A stretch of DNA of 64,000 nt from assembly GCA_002722885.1 (NCBI GenBank), contig PBNE01000013.1, positions 121,883 to 185,882 of the forward strand. Reading direction: 5' to 3'. The notes under the pieces are model-generated. The model saw only the letters and a list, made by a program, of their open reading frames with translations, did not search any database and was not told the DNA's origin. Both the position numbers and the translations under genes were made by a program. This document shows, piece after piece, positions 27,460 to 35,538 of the stretch (positions within the stretch are counted from its first letter, which is position 1; each line of letters starts with the position of its first letter). Origin of the DNA: Rhodospirillaceae bacterium. GTDB lineage: Bacteria; Pseudomonadota; Alphaproteobacteria; SP197.

Positions 27460-27922
27460 GTGCTCCTTCCCCTCACCGACCCTCTGTTCCTGGCGCTGGT
27501 TGTTGCGTCGATTCTGATCTCCGGCATCTCCAAAGGCGGGTTCGGCGGCGGGCATGAAACCCTGGATGGCGCCCTTCGCTGGGGCGCTTTCGGGCTTCAC
27601 CAGCTTCGTGGCGCATGCCGGCGGGCTGCCGGTGCAGGTGTTTCTGCTCGGCATAAAACTCGACAAGACGGTTTACATCGCCACCACCGTCGGGTTCTTC
27701 ACGATGATCAACTACATCAAGTTCGCGCCTTATGCGGCCATAGGCTTCTTCACCGAAACGACCCTGCTGACCTCGGCCGTGCTTGCGCCTCTTGCCGTGC
27801 TCTGCATGGCCCTGGGCGTCCGCCTGCACGACACGGTGAACCAGAAGACATTCTATCGCGTCTGCTACACCATGCTCCTGGTCGTCGGCCTGAAACTGCT
27901 GGCCGACGGCCTGGAATTCTGA
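27460..27922 (+). pseudogene. TauE/SafE family sulfite exporter gene with internal deletion
   Basis: The GTG at 27460 opens a typical TauE/SafE N-terminus (LLPLTDPLFLALVVASILIS, then GISKGGFGGG) but homology stops after about 31 residues near 27552. A second reading frame starting at 27554 resumes with the C-terminal half, GALSGFTSFVAHAGGLPVQV, then TTVGFFTMINYIKFAPYA and a final VVGLKLLADGLEF ending at 27922. Family proteins are about 245-250 aa; only about 150 remain, so roughly 90-95 residues (near 280-290 bases) have been deleted with a frame change at the junction. The membrane protein would not be functional. Confidence 0.8.
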
Positions 27923-27952
27923 ACACCGATTTGACAGACAAGGGAGACCGGC

Positions 27953-28321
27953 ATGTCCGACGACGAAAGCCGCAAACGAGGCGAGGCCATCACCACCGAC
28001 ATGTGGGGACAGACGCCCCAGGGCAACGAGGTCAGCCAGGAGATGATCGACATCACTGTCGAGCACCTGTTCGGTGACATCTGGTCCCGGCCCGGCCTCA
28101 ACCTGCGCGATCGCTCCATGATCACGGTTGCCACGCTAGTCGTGACCAGCAAGGAAACTCAGCTCAAGGTGCACCTGAAGGGCGCGCTGGCAAACGGGTT
28201 GAGTCGCGACGAGATCAAGGAAATGATGATCCATCTCGCCCACTACGGAGGCTGGCCTTGCGCCATGACCGGCCTCACCGTGGCCAAGGCGGTGTTCGAC
28301 GAGATCGACGGCGAAGCCTGA
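27953..28321 (+). CDS. Carboxymuconolactone decarboxylase family protein
   Basis: A 122-aa all-helical protein of the carboxymuconolactone decarboxylase/AhpD superfamily. Characteristic parts are GNEVSQEMIDITVEHLFGDI and WSRPGLNLRDRSMITVATLV, then LKVHLKGALANGLSRDEIKE and the C-terminal HYGGWPCAMTGLTVAKAVFD. Only one Cys lies at the usual CxxC position, so the peroxidase mechanism of AhpD does not apply. Members open lactone or decarboxylate intermediates in aromatic degradation, or have unknown roles. It is the likely first gene of a pair with the HyuB gene 18 bases downstream. Confidence 0.88.
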   Translation: MSDDESRKRGEAITTDMWGQTPQGNEVSQEMIDITVEHLFGDIWSRPGLNLRDRSMITVATLVVTSKETQLKVHLKGALANGLSRDEIKEMMIHLAHYGGWPCAMTGLTVAKAVFDEIDGEA

Positions 28322-28339
28322 CACTGCCAGACTGCCGTG

Positions 28340-30094
28340 ATGACCACGCCCACATTCGTTCAGCTTGCGCTGACACAGAACCGGCTCGATGAGATCGCAC
28401 GCCAGATGGCGAAGGTGATGGTGCGGACGGCACGCAGCACGGTTCTGAGCCTGAGCCATGACTTCTCCTGTTTCGTGAGTGACAACGAGGGCCAGATCAT
28501 CAGCCAGGCCGACGGCTGCCCGATCCACACCGGTTGTGGTGGCCTCTCGGTCGAGGCCGTACTGGAGGTTTTCAAAGACGATGTGCATCCCGGCGATGTC
28601 TTCCTGCTCAACGATCCCTACGTCGCCGGTGGCAACCATCTGGCCGACTGGGTCGTCGTCCGCCCAGCCTTTTTCGAAGGCGAACGGATCGGTTTCACCT
28701 GCAACCGCGCGCATCAGTCCGATGTCGGGGGCGGTGCAGCGGGGACCTTCAATCCCAGGGCGACGGAGATCTGGCACGAGGGCATCCGCCTGCCGCCGCT
28801 CAAGCTGATCCGCCGCGGCACTGTGTGCGAGGACCTGTGGCAGCTCCTGCTGCTGAACTGCCGAACCCCGGACCTGATCGACGGCGACCTCCGGGCCATG
28901 GTCGGCTCAACCGAGATCGGGCGCGAACGTCTGGAAGGCATCGCCCGTGACCTCGGGCTGGACCAGGCCCGCGCCTGTTTCCGGGGCGTTCTGGATCACG
29001 GCGAACGCATGGCGCGCGCCTGCATCACCGCCCTGCCGGACGGCTGTTACGAGGGCGAGGACTGGACCCACAACGACTGCTTTGACGACATTGCCACACC
29101 GGTGCGGGTCAGCCTGACTGTCCGGGGCGACGGTATCCACGTCGACTTCACAGGCACGGGGCCACAGATGCGCGGTTTCAAAAACTCGTCGGCGGCCAAC
29201 ACACGCTCGGCCGTCTACATGGCGGTGAAGTCGTTCTTCGACACGCGACTGCCGCACAACGAAGGCGTCTTTCGGCCCATCACCATCGACCTGCCCGACG
29301 GCAGCGCGGTAAACCCGCGCTGTCCGGCGCCGACTTCCAACGGCACGATCGTGATCGCCCAACACATCATCCATGCGGTCTGGCAAGCTCTGGGCAAGGC
29401 CGACCCGGCGCTGGCCTGCGCCGGCTGGGGGCGCAGCGTGCATCCGACCATGGCCGGCCACACGACAGAAACGGACCACCGCTACATTGTCTTCCACTTC
29501 CAGACCATGCCGGGCGGCGGTGCAGTGAAGGGCCGCGACGGCTTCGCCTCGGTCGGCCACCTCTCGGCGCTGGGCGGCCTCACCATTCCCAACATCGAGC
29601 CTTATGAACAGCTTTACCCCATCACCTTCGTGCGCCAGGAGCTGCGCTGCGACGGAGGTGGTCCGGGCGAACACCGGGGCGGCAACGGCATCGACTATGC
29701 CGTACGCATGCATGAGGACTGCACGATGCACTTCCGCAGCGAAGGCATCGGCCCGCCCAGCGGTTTCGGCGCCGCAGGCGGAGAGCCGGGCCAGGGCGGC
29801 TTCATGGAGGTCAGCGAGGACGCGGGCTTCCACGACATCCCACCGCCGTTCTCCACCCGCCACTACGGCCCCTGCACCTACCACGCACAAAGTCCTGGCG
29901 GTGGCGGTTGGGGCGATCCAATGGCGAGGTCTGTTGCGCTGGTCCAGGAGGACCTAGATGGCGGTCTGGTTAGTCCCCAGGCAGCAGCCCTGATCTACGG
30001 AGTGGTGCTCACTGATGGCAGCATTAAAATTGATTACTGCGCAACCGCACGAAAAAGGGAAGAGGCGAGGAAACAGGAAGGACACGTGAACTGA
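28340..30094 (+). CDS. Hydantoinase B/oxoprolinase family protein (HyuB), copy 1
   Basis: A 584-aa subunit of the hydantoinase/oxoprolinase/acetone-carboxylase superfamily. The N-terminal part has QLALTQNRLDEIARQMAKVM and TARSTVLSLSHDFSC; the centre has FLLNDPYVAGGNHLADWVVV; the C-terminal part has QELRCDGGGPGEHRGGNGID and YHAQSPGGGGWGDP. All match HyuB. A matching HyuA ATPase subunit normally accompanies it but none is adjacent, only the carboxymuconolactone-decarboxylase-like gene upstream. The ATG at 28340 is preferred over the GTG three bases earlier. Without HyuA the function (hydantoin, N-methylhydantoin or oxoproline cleavage, or carboxylation) cannot be resolved. Confidence 0.88.
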   Translation: MTTPTFVQLALTQNRLDEIARQMAKVMVRTARSTVLSLSHDFSCFVSDNEGQIISQADGCPIHTGCGGLSVEAVLEVFKDDVHPGDVFLLNDPYVAGGNHLADWVVVRPAFFEGERIGFTCNRAHQSDVGGGAAGTFNPRATEIWHEGIRLPPLKLIRRGTVCEDLWQLLLLNCRTPDLIDGDLRAMVGSTEIGRERLEGIARDLGLDQARACFRGVLDHGERMARACITALPDGCYEGEDWTHNDCFDDIATPVRVSLTVRGDGIHVDFTGTGPQMRGFKNSSAANTRSAVYMAVKSFFDTRLPHNEGVFRPITIDLPDGSAVNPRCPAPTSNGTIVIAQHIIHAVWQALGKADPALACAGWGRSVHPTMAGHTTETDHRYIVFHFQTMPGGGAVKGRDGFASVGHLSALGGLTIPNIEPYEQLYPITFVRQELRCDGGGPGEHRGGNGIDYAVRMHEDCTMHFRSEGIGPPSGFGAAGGEPGQGGFMEVSEDAGFHDIPPPFSTRHYGPCTYHAQSPGGGGWGDPMARSVALVQEDLDGGLVSPQAAALIYGVVLTDGSIKIDYCATARKREEARKQEGHVN

Positions 30095-30160
30095 GCGCAC
30101 TTGCGCCATAAATTCCGAACAGGCGGTCCTTCCCGTAATCACATCCGATCAAATAGCGCC

Positions 30161-31594
30161 TTACTCCCAACCACTTACCGACTTCACCTCCAGGAAATCT
30201 TCGAGGCCCCAGATACCACCCTCGCGACCGTTACCCGACTGGCGGTAACCACCGAATGGAGTACCCGGGGATCGGGCAGCACCGTTGATAACCACCATAC
30301 CCGTCCGCATAAGGCGGGCAGTGCGGCGCGCCTTTTCCATATCCTGGGACTGCACATAGTTGGTTAGCCCGTAGGTCGTATCATTGGCCATCTCGATGGC
30401 TTCGTCCTCCATATCGAACGGTGTCATGGAGAGAACTGGTCCAAAAATTTCTTCACGCCAAATTGTCATATTGGGCTCGACATCGGCAAAAACCGTGGGT
30501 CGCGTATACCAGCCTCGGTTCAAACCGTCCGGCCTACCGGCCCCGCCGGCCAGAAGTTTCCCACCGTCATCTATACCTTTTTGAATCAGTCCCTGAATCT
30601 TGTCCCACTGAACTTCAGAGACCACAGGCCCGATGTGATTACCATCTGCATCCGCGGATGCCACAGATGTACTCTCAGCAACCAATTTCGCAGTTTTTAC
30701 AGCCTCATCATAGATCGAACGTTCTACCAGCATTCGGGTGGGAGCATTACAAGATTGCCCAGAGTTGTTGAAACAATGGTGAACTCCACGAGCTATTGCG
30801 TCTTCATCAGCATCAGCAAAAACGATGTTTGCGCCCTTGCCACCGAGTTCAAGTGTTACCCTTTTGATCGTTTCGGCCGCGTTTTTGGTGATGGAACGCC
30901 CAGCACGCGTGGAGCCGGTGAAGCTGACCATATCAACGTCGGGATGAACCGAAAGCTGAGTACCTACGCCGGGACCATCACCATTGACCAAATTAAACAC
31001 GCCAGGCGGTATATCGGCAGCATCAACCATCTCCGCAAAAAGATACGACGACAGCGGTGCAATCTCTGATGGTTTGAGGACGACAGTACAGCCTGCGGCA
31101 AGTGCCGGCGCCACCTTTAAAACAACCTGATTCATGGGCCAATTCCATGGTGTGATCAGACCACAGACACCAATCGCCTCCATCAGAATTCGTTCACTAG
31201 GCGCATGGTCACCCAGCATTCTGTCAAACTCGAAACTCTTCAGCGTTTCGATCGCGTTTTTTAGATGGCCCATGCCAGCACCGACCTGAGCCGATCGTGC
31301 AAGCGCGATGGGCGCACCCATCTCCTGACTGATCGCCTGTGCCATGTCTTCGGCACGCTCCTTGTAAACGGCAAAGAGTCGCTCAAGCGCTGCAATACGG
31401 TCGCCCTTGGGACCTTGAGCCCAAAGTGGGAAAGCCGCCTTGGCTGCGGCCACAGCTGCATCGGTGTCCGCTTGGGCACCAAGCGTAATCACGGCAATGG
31501 CTTCCTCGTTCGAAGGGTTCACCACCTGCAGATCATCGCCCCCATGTGAATCTACCCACTTCCCGTTAATGTAGAACTTCCGTGCGTCCAGCAT
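30161..31594 (-). CDS. Aldehyde dehydrogenase family protein
   Basis: A 477-aa NAD(P)-dependent aldehyde dehydrogenase. Catalytic Cys about 282 sits in FNNSGQSCNAPTR and the general-base Glu about 249 in RVTLELGGKGANIVF; the NAD-binding NWPMNQVVLKVAPALAAGCT and SFTGSTRAGRSITK segments are intact. I start at ATG 31594 because it has a purine-rich GAGG site nearby and the family N-terminus (KFYINGKWVDS). The gene is in a patch of visibly lower G+C than its neighbours (one counted 60-base line at 30661 is 43% G+C), suggesting acquisition from another source. The substrate aldehyde is not identifiable. It faces the HyuB gene convergently, 66 bases apart. Confidence 0.92.
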   Translation of the reverse strand: MLDARKFYINGKWVDSHGGDDLQVVNPSNEEAIAVITLGAQADTDAAVAAAKAAFPLWAQGPKGDRIAALERLFAVYKERAEDMAQAISQEMGAPIALARSAQVGAGMGHLKNAIETLKSFEFDRMLGDHAPSERILMEAIGVCGLITPWNWPMNQVVLKVAPALAAGCTVVLKPSEIAPLSSYLFAEMVDAADIPPGVFNLVNGDGPGVGTQLSVHPDVDMVSFTGSTRAGRSITKNAAETIKRVTLELGGKGANIVFADADEDAIARGVHHCFNNSGQSCNAPTRMLVERSIYDEAVKTAKLVAESTSVASADADGNHIGPVVSEVQWDKIQGLIQKGIDDGGKLLAGGAGRPDGLNRGWYTRPTVFADVEPNMTIWREEIFGPVLSMTPFDMEDEAIEMANDTTYGLTNYVQSQDMEKARRTARLMRTGMVVINGAARSPGTPFGGYRQSGNGREGGIWGLEDFLEVKSVSGWE

Positions 31595-31633
31595 GACACC
31601 CTTTTCCTCACTTGATTGAATCTTGATTAACTC

Positions 31634-31667
31634 TTGTGTGATCCACAATTAATCTCGCGTGATCCAC
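31634..31667. promoter_or_regulatory. Repeated operator-like motif upstream of the aldehyde dehydrogenase
   Basis: GTGATCCAC occurs twice, at 31638-31646 and 31659-31667, exactly 21 bases apart start to start, that is two helical turns. The first copy also lies within an inverted repeat, TTGTG (31634-31638), a five-base spacer and CACAA (31644-31648). It is about 40-75 bases upstream of the ATG at 31594, where a regulator would bind. The remainder of the 313-base gap (31595-31907) is A+T-rich; I see no coding sequence in it. Confidence 0.45.
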
Positions 31668-31907
31668 GTCGCCGTACAAATCTTTCAGGACTTATGAGCA
31701 ATGTCTTAGTCCTACTAATACATTTAATGATACTAAGAGTGATTTGCAATAGGAAATCGTATACCGCAATCCAACTTGTTGCAACCCTAAATCAGAACAA
31801 ATCAGAAACTTTTCTTTCGACGATGTCGCGACAAGCATCTGACAAACGAGAAAGGAACGGCCCCAGCGAGCCGCCCCTTTGATGGTATCGCGTGATGCAG
31901 CGTCGCG

Positions 31908-32696
31908 TTACTCGGCCGCTTCGGGCTGCGCCGCGGCGACGCTTTCATTGGGCTGGAAGATGCAGAAGATCTTACGCACCTTACCGACGCTGTCCCACTG
32001 GTAGATCATGCCCTTGGGCACCATGAAGGTGTCGCCGGCCTTGTAGGTGGTCGCCTGGCCGGTGCCGTCGGTGATGGTGACTTCGCCTTCCAGAATGTGC
32101 ATCAGCTCGTTGCGGCCGAACGGCAGCGGCTTGGTGTGCATCTCCTCGGTTTCCCAGAGGCCGACGGACATCTGCTCGGTGGCATCCTGGAAGAACACCT
32201 TGATGCCCTGCTTGGGGGTGCCGCCGATGTAGCGGGATTCATCCTGCTCTCCCACAGGGTCGAGCGCGGAATCATGACCGAAGGTGCGGACCTTCAGGCC
32301 ATCGGCATCGAGTGATTCACCGGAGTGATCGTCGTGGATGACGTAGAACTTGCGGATGTCCTCGGTTTGCTCCCAGACACAGGGCGTGCCCTTGGGCACC
32401 ACGAAGCTCTCGCCGGCGCGCACGGTGTCGCGGGTGCCGTCCTCGTGGATCATGGTGACCGAGCCTTCGAGCACCAGCATGTACTCGTTCACGTCATAGG
32501 GGCCGGCCTTCGTCGTCATCGGCGTGCAGGTCCACACGCCCGAGGTCAGCGTGCCGGTCTCGTCGGTGAAATAGTTATGGCCGGTCTGCACGGGATCGCC
32601 CGCGGTCAGCGCCTCGGCGGGAATTTTCTCCCACTCGACAAGACCCTCGCCTTCGGGGCCCTGGCTGGAAAAGCCGATCGGTGTCAGGTCACTCAT
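31908..32696 (-). CDS. Bicupin protein, DUF861-like (copy A)
   Basis: A 262-aa protein made of two cupin barrels in tandem, of the DUF861/EutQ-like type. Repeat 1 has GVWTCTPMTTKAGPYDVNEY and LVLEGSVTMIHEDGTRD with AGESFVVPKGTPCVWEQ; repeat 2 has SVGLWETEEMHTKPLPFGRN and MHILEGEVTITDGTGQATTY with AGDTFMVPKGMIYQW. Single-histidine metal ligands in each barrel are not obviously complete, so binding rather than catalysis is possible. The two halves are recognisably similar, indicating an internal duplication. It is paralogous to the gene at 32861-33646, from which it is separated by a 164-base gap holding a dispersed repeat. The ligand is unknown. Confidence 0.85.
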   Translation of the reverse strand: MSDLTPIGFSSQGPEGEGLVEWEKIPAEALTAGDPVQTGHNYFTDETGTLTSGVWTCTPMTTKAGPYDVNEYMLVLEGSVTMIHEDGTRDTVRAGESFVVPKGTPCVWEQTEDIRKFYVIHDDHSGESLDADGLKVRTFGHDSALDPVGEQDESRYIGGTPKQGIKVFFQDATEQMSVGLWETEEMHTKPLPFGRNELMHILEGEVTITDGTGQATTYKAGDTFMVPKGMIYQWDSVGKVRKIFCIFQPNESVAAAQPEAAE

Positions 32697-32750
32697 GGTT
32701 GTCTCCTCCTTGGTTCTCGTTAACGGCGAACCGCTGTGCGGTCTACCTTC

Positions 32751-32829
32751 TGTTCCATCAATCGCCGGGCGCTCGTTCCACTCGCCTGGCTTTCGGCCCT
32801 GACCGGGCCGCCGCGCAGTCGCGCTCTAG
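32751..32829. repeat. 79-bp intergenic dispersed repeat, copy 1
   Basis: This 79-base segment matches the one at 56771-56849 at about 70 of 79 positions by direct comparison. It begins TGTTCC, contains the shared core ATCGCCGGGCGCTCG and ends CGCGCAGTCGCGCTCTAG. It carries the small hairpin GGCCC-tgacc-GGGCC (about 32795-32809) and the short inverted CGCG-cagt-CGCG. It lies between two same-strand bicupin genes in the 164-base gap. The rest of the gap shows nothing else I can name. Confidence 0.75.
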
Positions 32830-32860
32830 CGTTTGCTCACCCTAACGTGTTTACTTCCCC

Positions 32861-33646
32861 TCATTCGGCCGCGTCGGCGACGCGAGCCATGGCTTCGTCA
32901 GGTTCGAAGATCACGTAGTACTTCCGGACGTACTCCTCATTGCTCCACGAAATGGGGGCGCCGTTCAGGACAAGGAAGGTGTCACCCGCCATGAAGACAT
33001 GATCGCCTACGCCCTCCTCACGGATGGTGACCGTGCCCTCCAGGATCGACATCATCTCGTGGCGCATGAATGGCCCCGATTTGGTCGTCATCGGTGTGGT
33101 GTCCCAGACACCGGAGGTGAGCTGGCCGGAAGGGTCGGCGTGATAGGTGTGGTTGTGATGGACGGGCGATCCACTTTCGAGGAACGAGGTGTCCTCGATG
33201 ACCTCTTCGTCCATCGTGCCGCCGGGGCCGCAGGGTTCGAAGACACACGGCTGGAGGCTCGCAGGATCGTCGGCTTCGGAGCCCGACGGATCTTCGAAGA
33301 TGAAGAAGAACTTGCGGCAATCCTCGGTCTGCTTCCAGGTGCGGACCCCGCCCTTGGGCATGAAGATCGACTCGCCGGGACCGGCGCGATGCTCGACGCC
33401 CTTGCTGTCGATCACCGAGGCCGAGCCTTCCATGATAATACAGTATTCGGTGGAGCCGTGCGGGCCTTCCTGCGAGGTGAACGGTGTGCAGTGCCAGACA
33501 CCGATCTTCAGGCCGTAGGCGTCATCCTGAAAGTAGAGATGGCCGTGCTGAACCGGCTTGCCCTCGACGCAGGCGCTTTCCGGAATTTCCGGCCACGGCT
33601 GCAGGTCTGTGGCCGAATCAAATCGGATCACCTTGGATTCACCCAT
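32861..33646 (-). CDS. Bicupin protein, DUF861-like (copy B)
   Basis: A 261-aa two-domain cupin, paralogous to the gene at 31908-32696. Repeat 1 has GVWHCTPFTSQEGPHGSTEY and IIMEGSASVIDSKGVEH with ESIFMPKGGVRTWKQTEDC; repeat 2 has GVWDTTPMTTKSGPFMRHEM and SILEGTVTIREEGVGDHVF with AGDTFLVLNGAPISW. The ATG at 33646 begins at GESKVIRFDS; an upstream extension has no cupin character. The pair is encoded in tandem on the minus strand, so both may be expressed together, with this gene first. Neighbouring EamA exporters run the opposite way. Function is unassigned beyond small-ligand binding or non-redox chemistry typical of cupins. Confidence 0.85.
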   Translation of the reverse strand: MGESKVIRFDSATDLQPWPEIPESACVEGKPVQHGHLYFQDDAYGLKIGVWHCTPFTSQEGPHGSTEYCIIMEGSASVIDSKGVEHRAGPGESIFMPKGGVRTWKQTEDCRKFFFIFEDPSGSEADDPASLQPCVFEPCGPGGTMDEEVIEDTSFLESGSPVHHNHTYHADPSGQLTSGVWDTTPMTTKSGPFMRHEMMSILEGTVTIREEGVGDHVFMAGDTFLVLNGAPISWSNEEYVRKYYVIFEPDEAMARVADAAE

Positions 33647-33763
33647 CGTATGCCCTCTTCGTGCCTTGTCGGATTCGAGTATGCACCAGCTTGGCTTGTC
33701 GGAACAGGTGACAAGACCGCCGAAATGCTGTTCGTTGCCGCGTTGTTTCGGCGCTGGGTTTCC

Positions 33764-34636
33764 ATGTCCTACCGTACCGGTCTGCTTCTGCTCGCGGCCG
33801 CCGTCCTGATGGCGAGCTTCAACGGTCTGATTGTGCGCTCGTTGGAGAGTGCCGATCCCTATCAGATCGTCGTGATGCGCCACCTGTTCATGGCTATCAG
33901 CATGTTCGCTCTGGTGGTTTACCGCAGACGGACGGCCGGGTTCCGCCTCGCTGACGCCCTCAACATGCCCGGGATCGTGGCCTGCGTGAGCTATGGCATC
34001 GGCAGTGTCACCTTTATCCTGGCGCTCTCTTACACCACGGTCGCGCAGACCCTGCTGATCATCACCGCACTGCCGGTGACCACCGCTGTCATGGCTCGCA
34101 TCTTCCTCAAGGAATCCGTGCGCCCCAGCGCCTGGGTCGCCATGGCTGGGTCGCTGATCGGAATTCTGGTGATGTCAGGCAGCGTGGCCGAAGGCGGCAG
34201 CCTCTATGGCTTCCTGATGGCCGTTGTCACGGTGGCCGTGATGACCTACTTCGCTCTCAGCCTGCGCTGGGGCCGTGACGGCGACATGACCTTTTCGATT
34301 GCCGTGGGCTGCCTGATCGCGGCCTTAATGGGTGTCCTGGTCGGCCCCAATCAGCCCTTCGACATCAGCCTCAATGACCTGATCGTGCTGATGATCTGGG
34401 GGGGGGGCATCAGCACACTGATGATCTCGCTTTTCGTGCTGGCGTCACGCAGCGTGCCCGGCGGCGAGATGATGCTGTTTGTCGCCATCGAAGCAGCACT
34501 GGGCCCGATCTGGGTCTGGCTGGCGTATGACGAGGTACCCACCGACGCGACGCTTTACGGCGGCGCCCTGGTCCTGGCTTCCATCGTGGGCTTCGCCGCA
34601 AGCGGCATGCGCCGGGCGTCGGTGGAGACTGGCTGA
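33764..34636 (+). CDS. EamA/DMT family transporter, copy 1
   Basis: A 290-aa drug/metabolite transporter with two EamA repeats and about ten hydrophobic segments. Repeat 1 has VLMASFNGLIVRSLESADPY and then VMRHLFMAISMFALVVYRRR; YGIGSVTFILALSYTTVAQT and PVTTAVMARIFLKESVR are typical of the first half, and PGGEMMLFVAIEAALGPIWV with LYGGALVLASIVGF of the second. The start at ATG 33764 (MSYRTG) is preceded by the divergent bicupin gene. Its stop overlaps the start of the next transporter (TGATG). A run of ten G residues at 34398-34407 lies in the coding sequence. Confidence 0.88.
   Translation: MSYRTGLLLLAAAVLMASFNGLIVRSLESADPYQIVVMRHLFMAISMFALVVYRRRTAGFRLADALNMPGIVACVSYGIGSVTFILALSYTTVAQTLLIITALPVTTAVMARIFLKESVRPSAWVAMAGSLIGILVMSGSVAEGGSLYGFLMAVVTVAVMTYFALSLRWGRDGDMTFSIAVGCLIAALMGVLVGPNQPFDISLNDLIVLMIWGGGISTLMISLFVLASRSVPGGEMMLFVAIEAALGPIWVWLAYDEVPTDATLYGGALVLASIVGFAASGMRRASVETG
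34398..34407. repeat. Homopolymer run of ten G inside the EamA gene
   Basis: Ten consecutive G residues encode Trp-Gly-Gly-Gly of the EamA gene at 33764-34636. In the present state the frame stays open. A run this long is prone to slippage, so length variation would switch the gene off and on, and it is also a frequent site of sequencing error. Confidence 0.85.
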
Positions 34637-35517
34637 TGCGTTACGGCACCGCGGTTATCCTGGTCCTGATCGCCACCACGCTTTCGAGCCTGAACGGAAT
34701 CTTCGTGAACTCGTTCGTGGGTGATGCGGAGCTCGAGGGCATGACCGACTGGCAGATCGTGTTCTGGCGTCACCTGTTGGTCGGCATCGCCATGTTTGCC
34801 GGTCTGGCGCTGGTCTATCGCCGATGCTTCCTCGCGACGCTGAGAAGCCACAACTGGGTCGGTCTCTTCGGTGCCGTCGCCTTCGGCTTGAGCACACTGT
34901 TTGTGATCATGGCCCAGCACCGTGCGCCGGTGGCCGATGTCATGTTCGTGCTGGCAAGCGTGCCCTTCCTGACCGCCCTGCTGGCCTGGGTCGCCTTAAG
35001 GGAGATGATCAGGACCATCACCTGGTTTGCCATGGCCGGCGCGGCGGCCGGCATCGCGGTGATGGTTGTGGGAAGCCTGGGCTCGGGCAACATGACCGGC
35101 ATTCTTCTGGGGATTGCTGCGACGCTGATGATCGCCTGCTTCGCCGTCATCCTGCGCTGGGGCAAGGCCATGGACATGATCCCGATGTTCGCTCTGGGCT
35201 GCCTGATCGCCGCGGCCGTCTCCCTGCCCTTCACGATCGGCGATCTGTGGTTCGACACCAGGCACCTGCCCCTGTTGCTGTTCTGGGCCGTCCTGATCTC
35301 ACCGGTCTACTACTCCATGTTCGTGATCAGCTCGCGCCATATCCCCGGCGGCGAGCTGATGCTGGCGCTGCCTGTCGAAACCATCGAGGCGGCCATTCTG
35401 GCGTGGCTGATCCTGGGCCAGATCCCGACGCAGCAGACCTACATCGGCGGGGTGATCATCATGCTGTCGGTCGGCGTGCTGGCGTTCTTCCGTATCCGCC
35501 AGGAACACGCGCGCTAG
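34636..35517 (+). CDS. EamA/DMT family transporter, copy 2
   Basis: A 293-aa transporter paralogous to the upstream gene, coupled by a TGATG overlap. Repeat 1 has LIATTLSSLNGIFVNSFVGD and FWRHLLVGIAMFAGLALVYR; the second half has FALGCLIAAAVSLPFTIGDL and YYSMFVISSRHIPGGELMLA with LPVETIEAAILAWLILGQIP. The SSRxxPGGE motif is shared with copy 1 (ASRSVPGGE), which shows the pair arose by duplication. DMT transporters export metabolites such as amino acids or amines; the substrate is not known. Two transporters in one operon may act as a heteromer or on related substrates. Confidence 0.88.
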   Translation: MRYGTAVILVLIATTLSSLNGIFVNSFVGDAELEGMTDWQIVFWRHLLVGIAMFAGLALVYRRCFLATLRSHNWVGLFGAVAFGLSTLFVIMAQHRAPVADVMFVLASVPFLTALLAWVALREMIRTITWFAMAGAAAGIAVMVVGSLGSGNMTGILLGIAATLMIACFAVILRWGKAMDMIPMFALGCLIAAAVSLPFTIGDLWFDTRHLPLLLFWAVLISPVYYSMFVISSRHIPGGELMLALPVETIEAAILAWLILGQIPTQQTYIGGVIIMLSVGVLAFFRIRQEHAR

Positions 35518-35538
35518 ACCAGCTTCTCGCGATCCGAC

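Noticed and set aside
26820..27533. Long minus-strand extension of the glycosylase gene to 27533
   Set aside because: It lies antisense to the well-supported DUF1989 gene and the N-terminal residues have no family counterpart.
27460..27922. Programmed ribosomal frameshift in the TauE gene
   Set aside because: A frameshift alone does not restore the missing 90 or so residues, so the gene has a deletion.
30095..30160. Small hairpin GCGCA-ct-TGCGC in the convergent gap as terminator
   Set aside because: The stem is only five bp and has no T tract; too weak to list.
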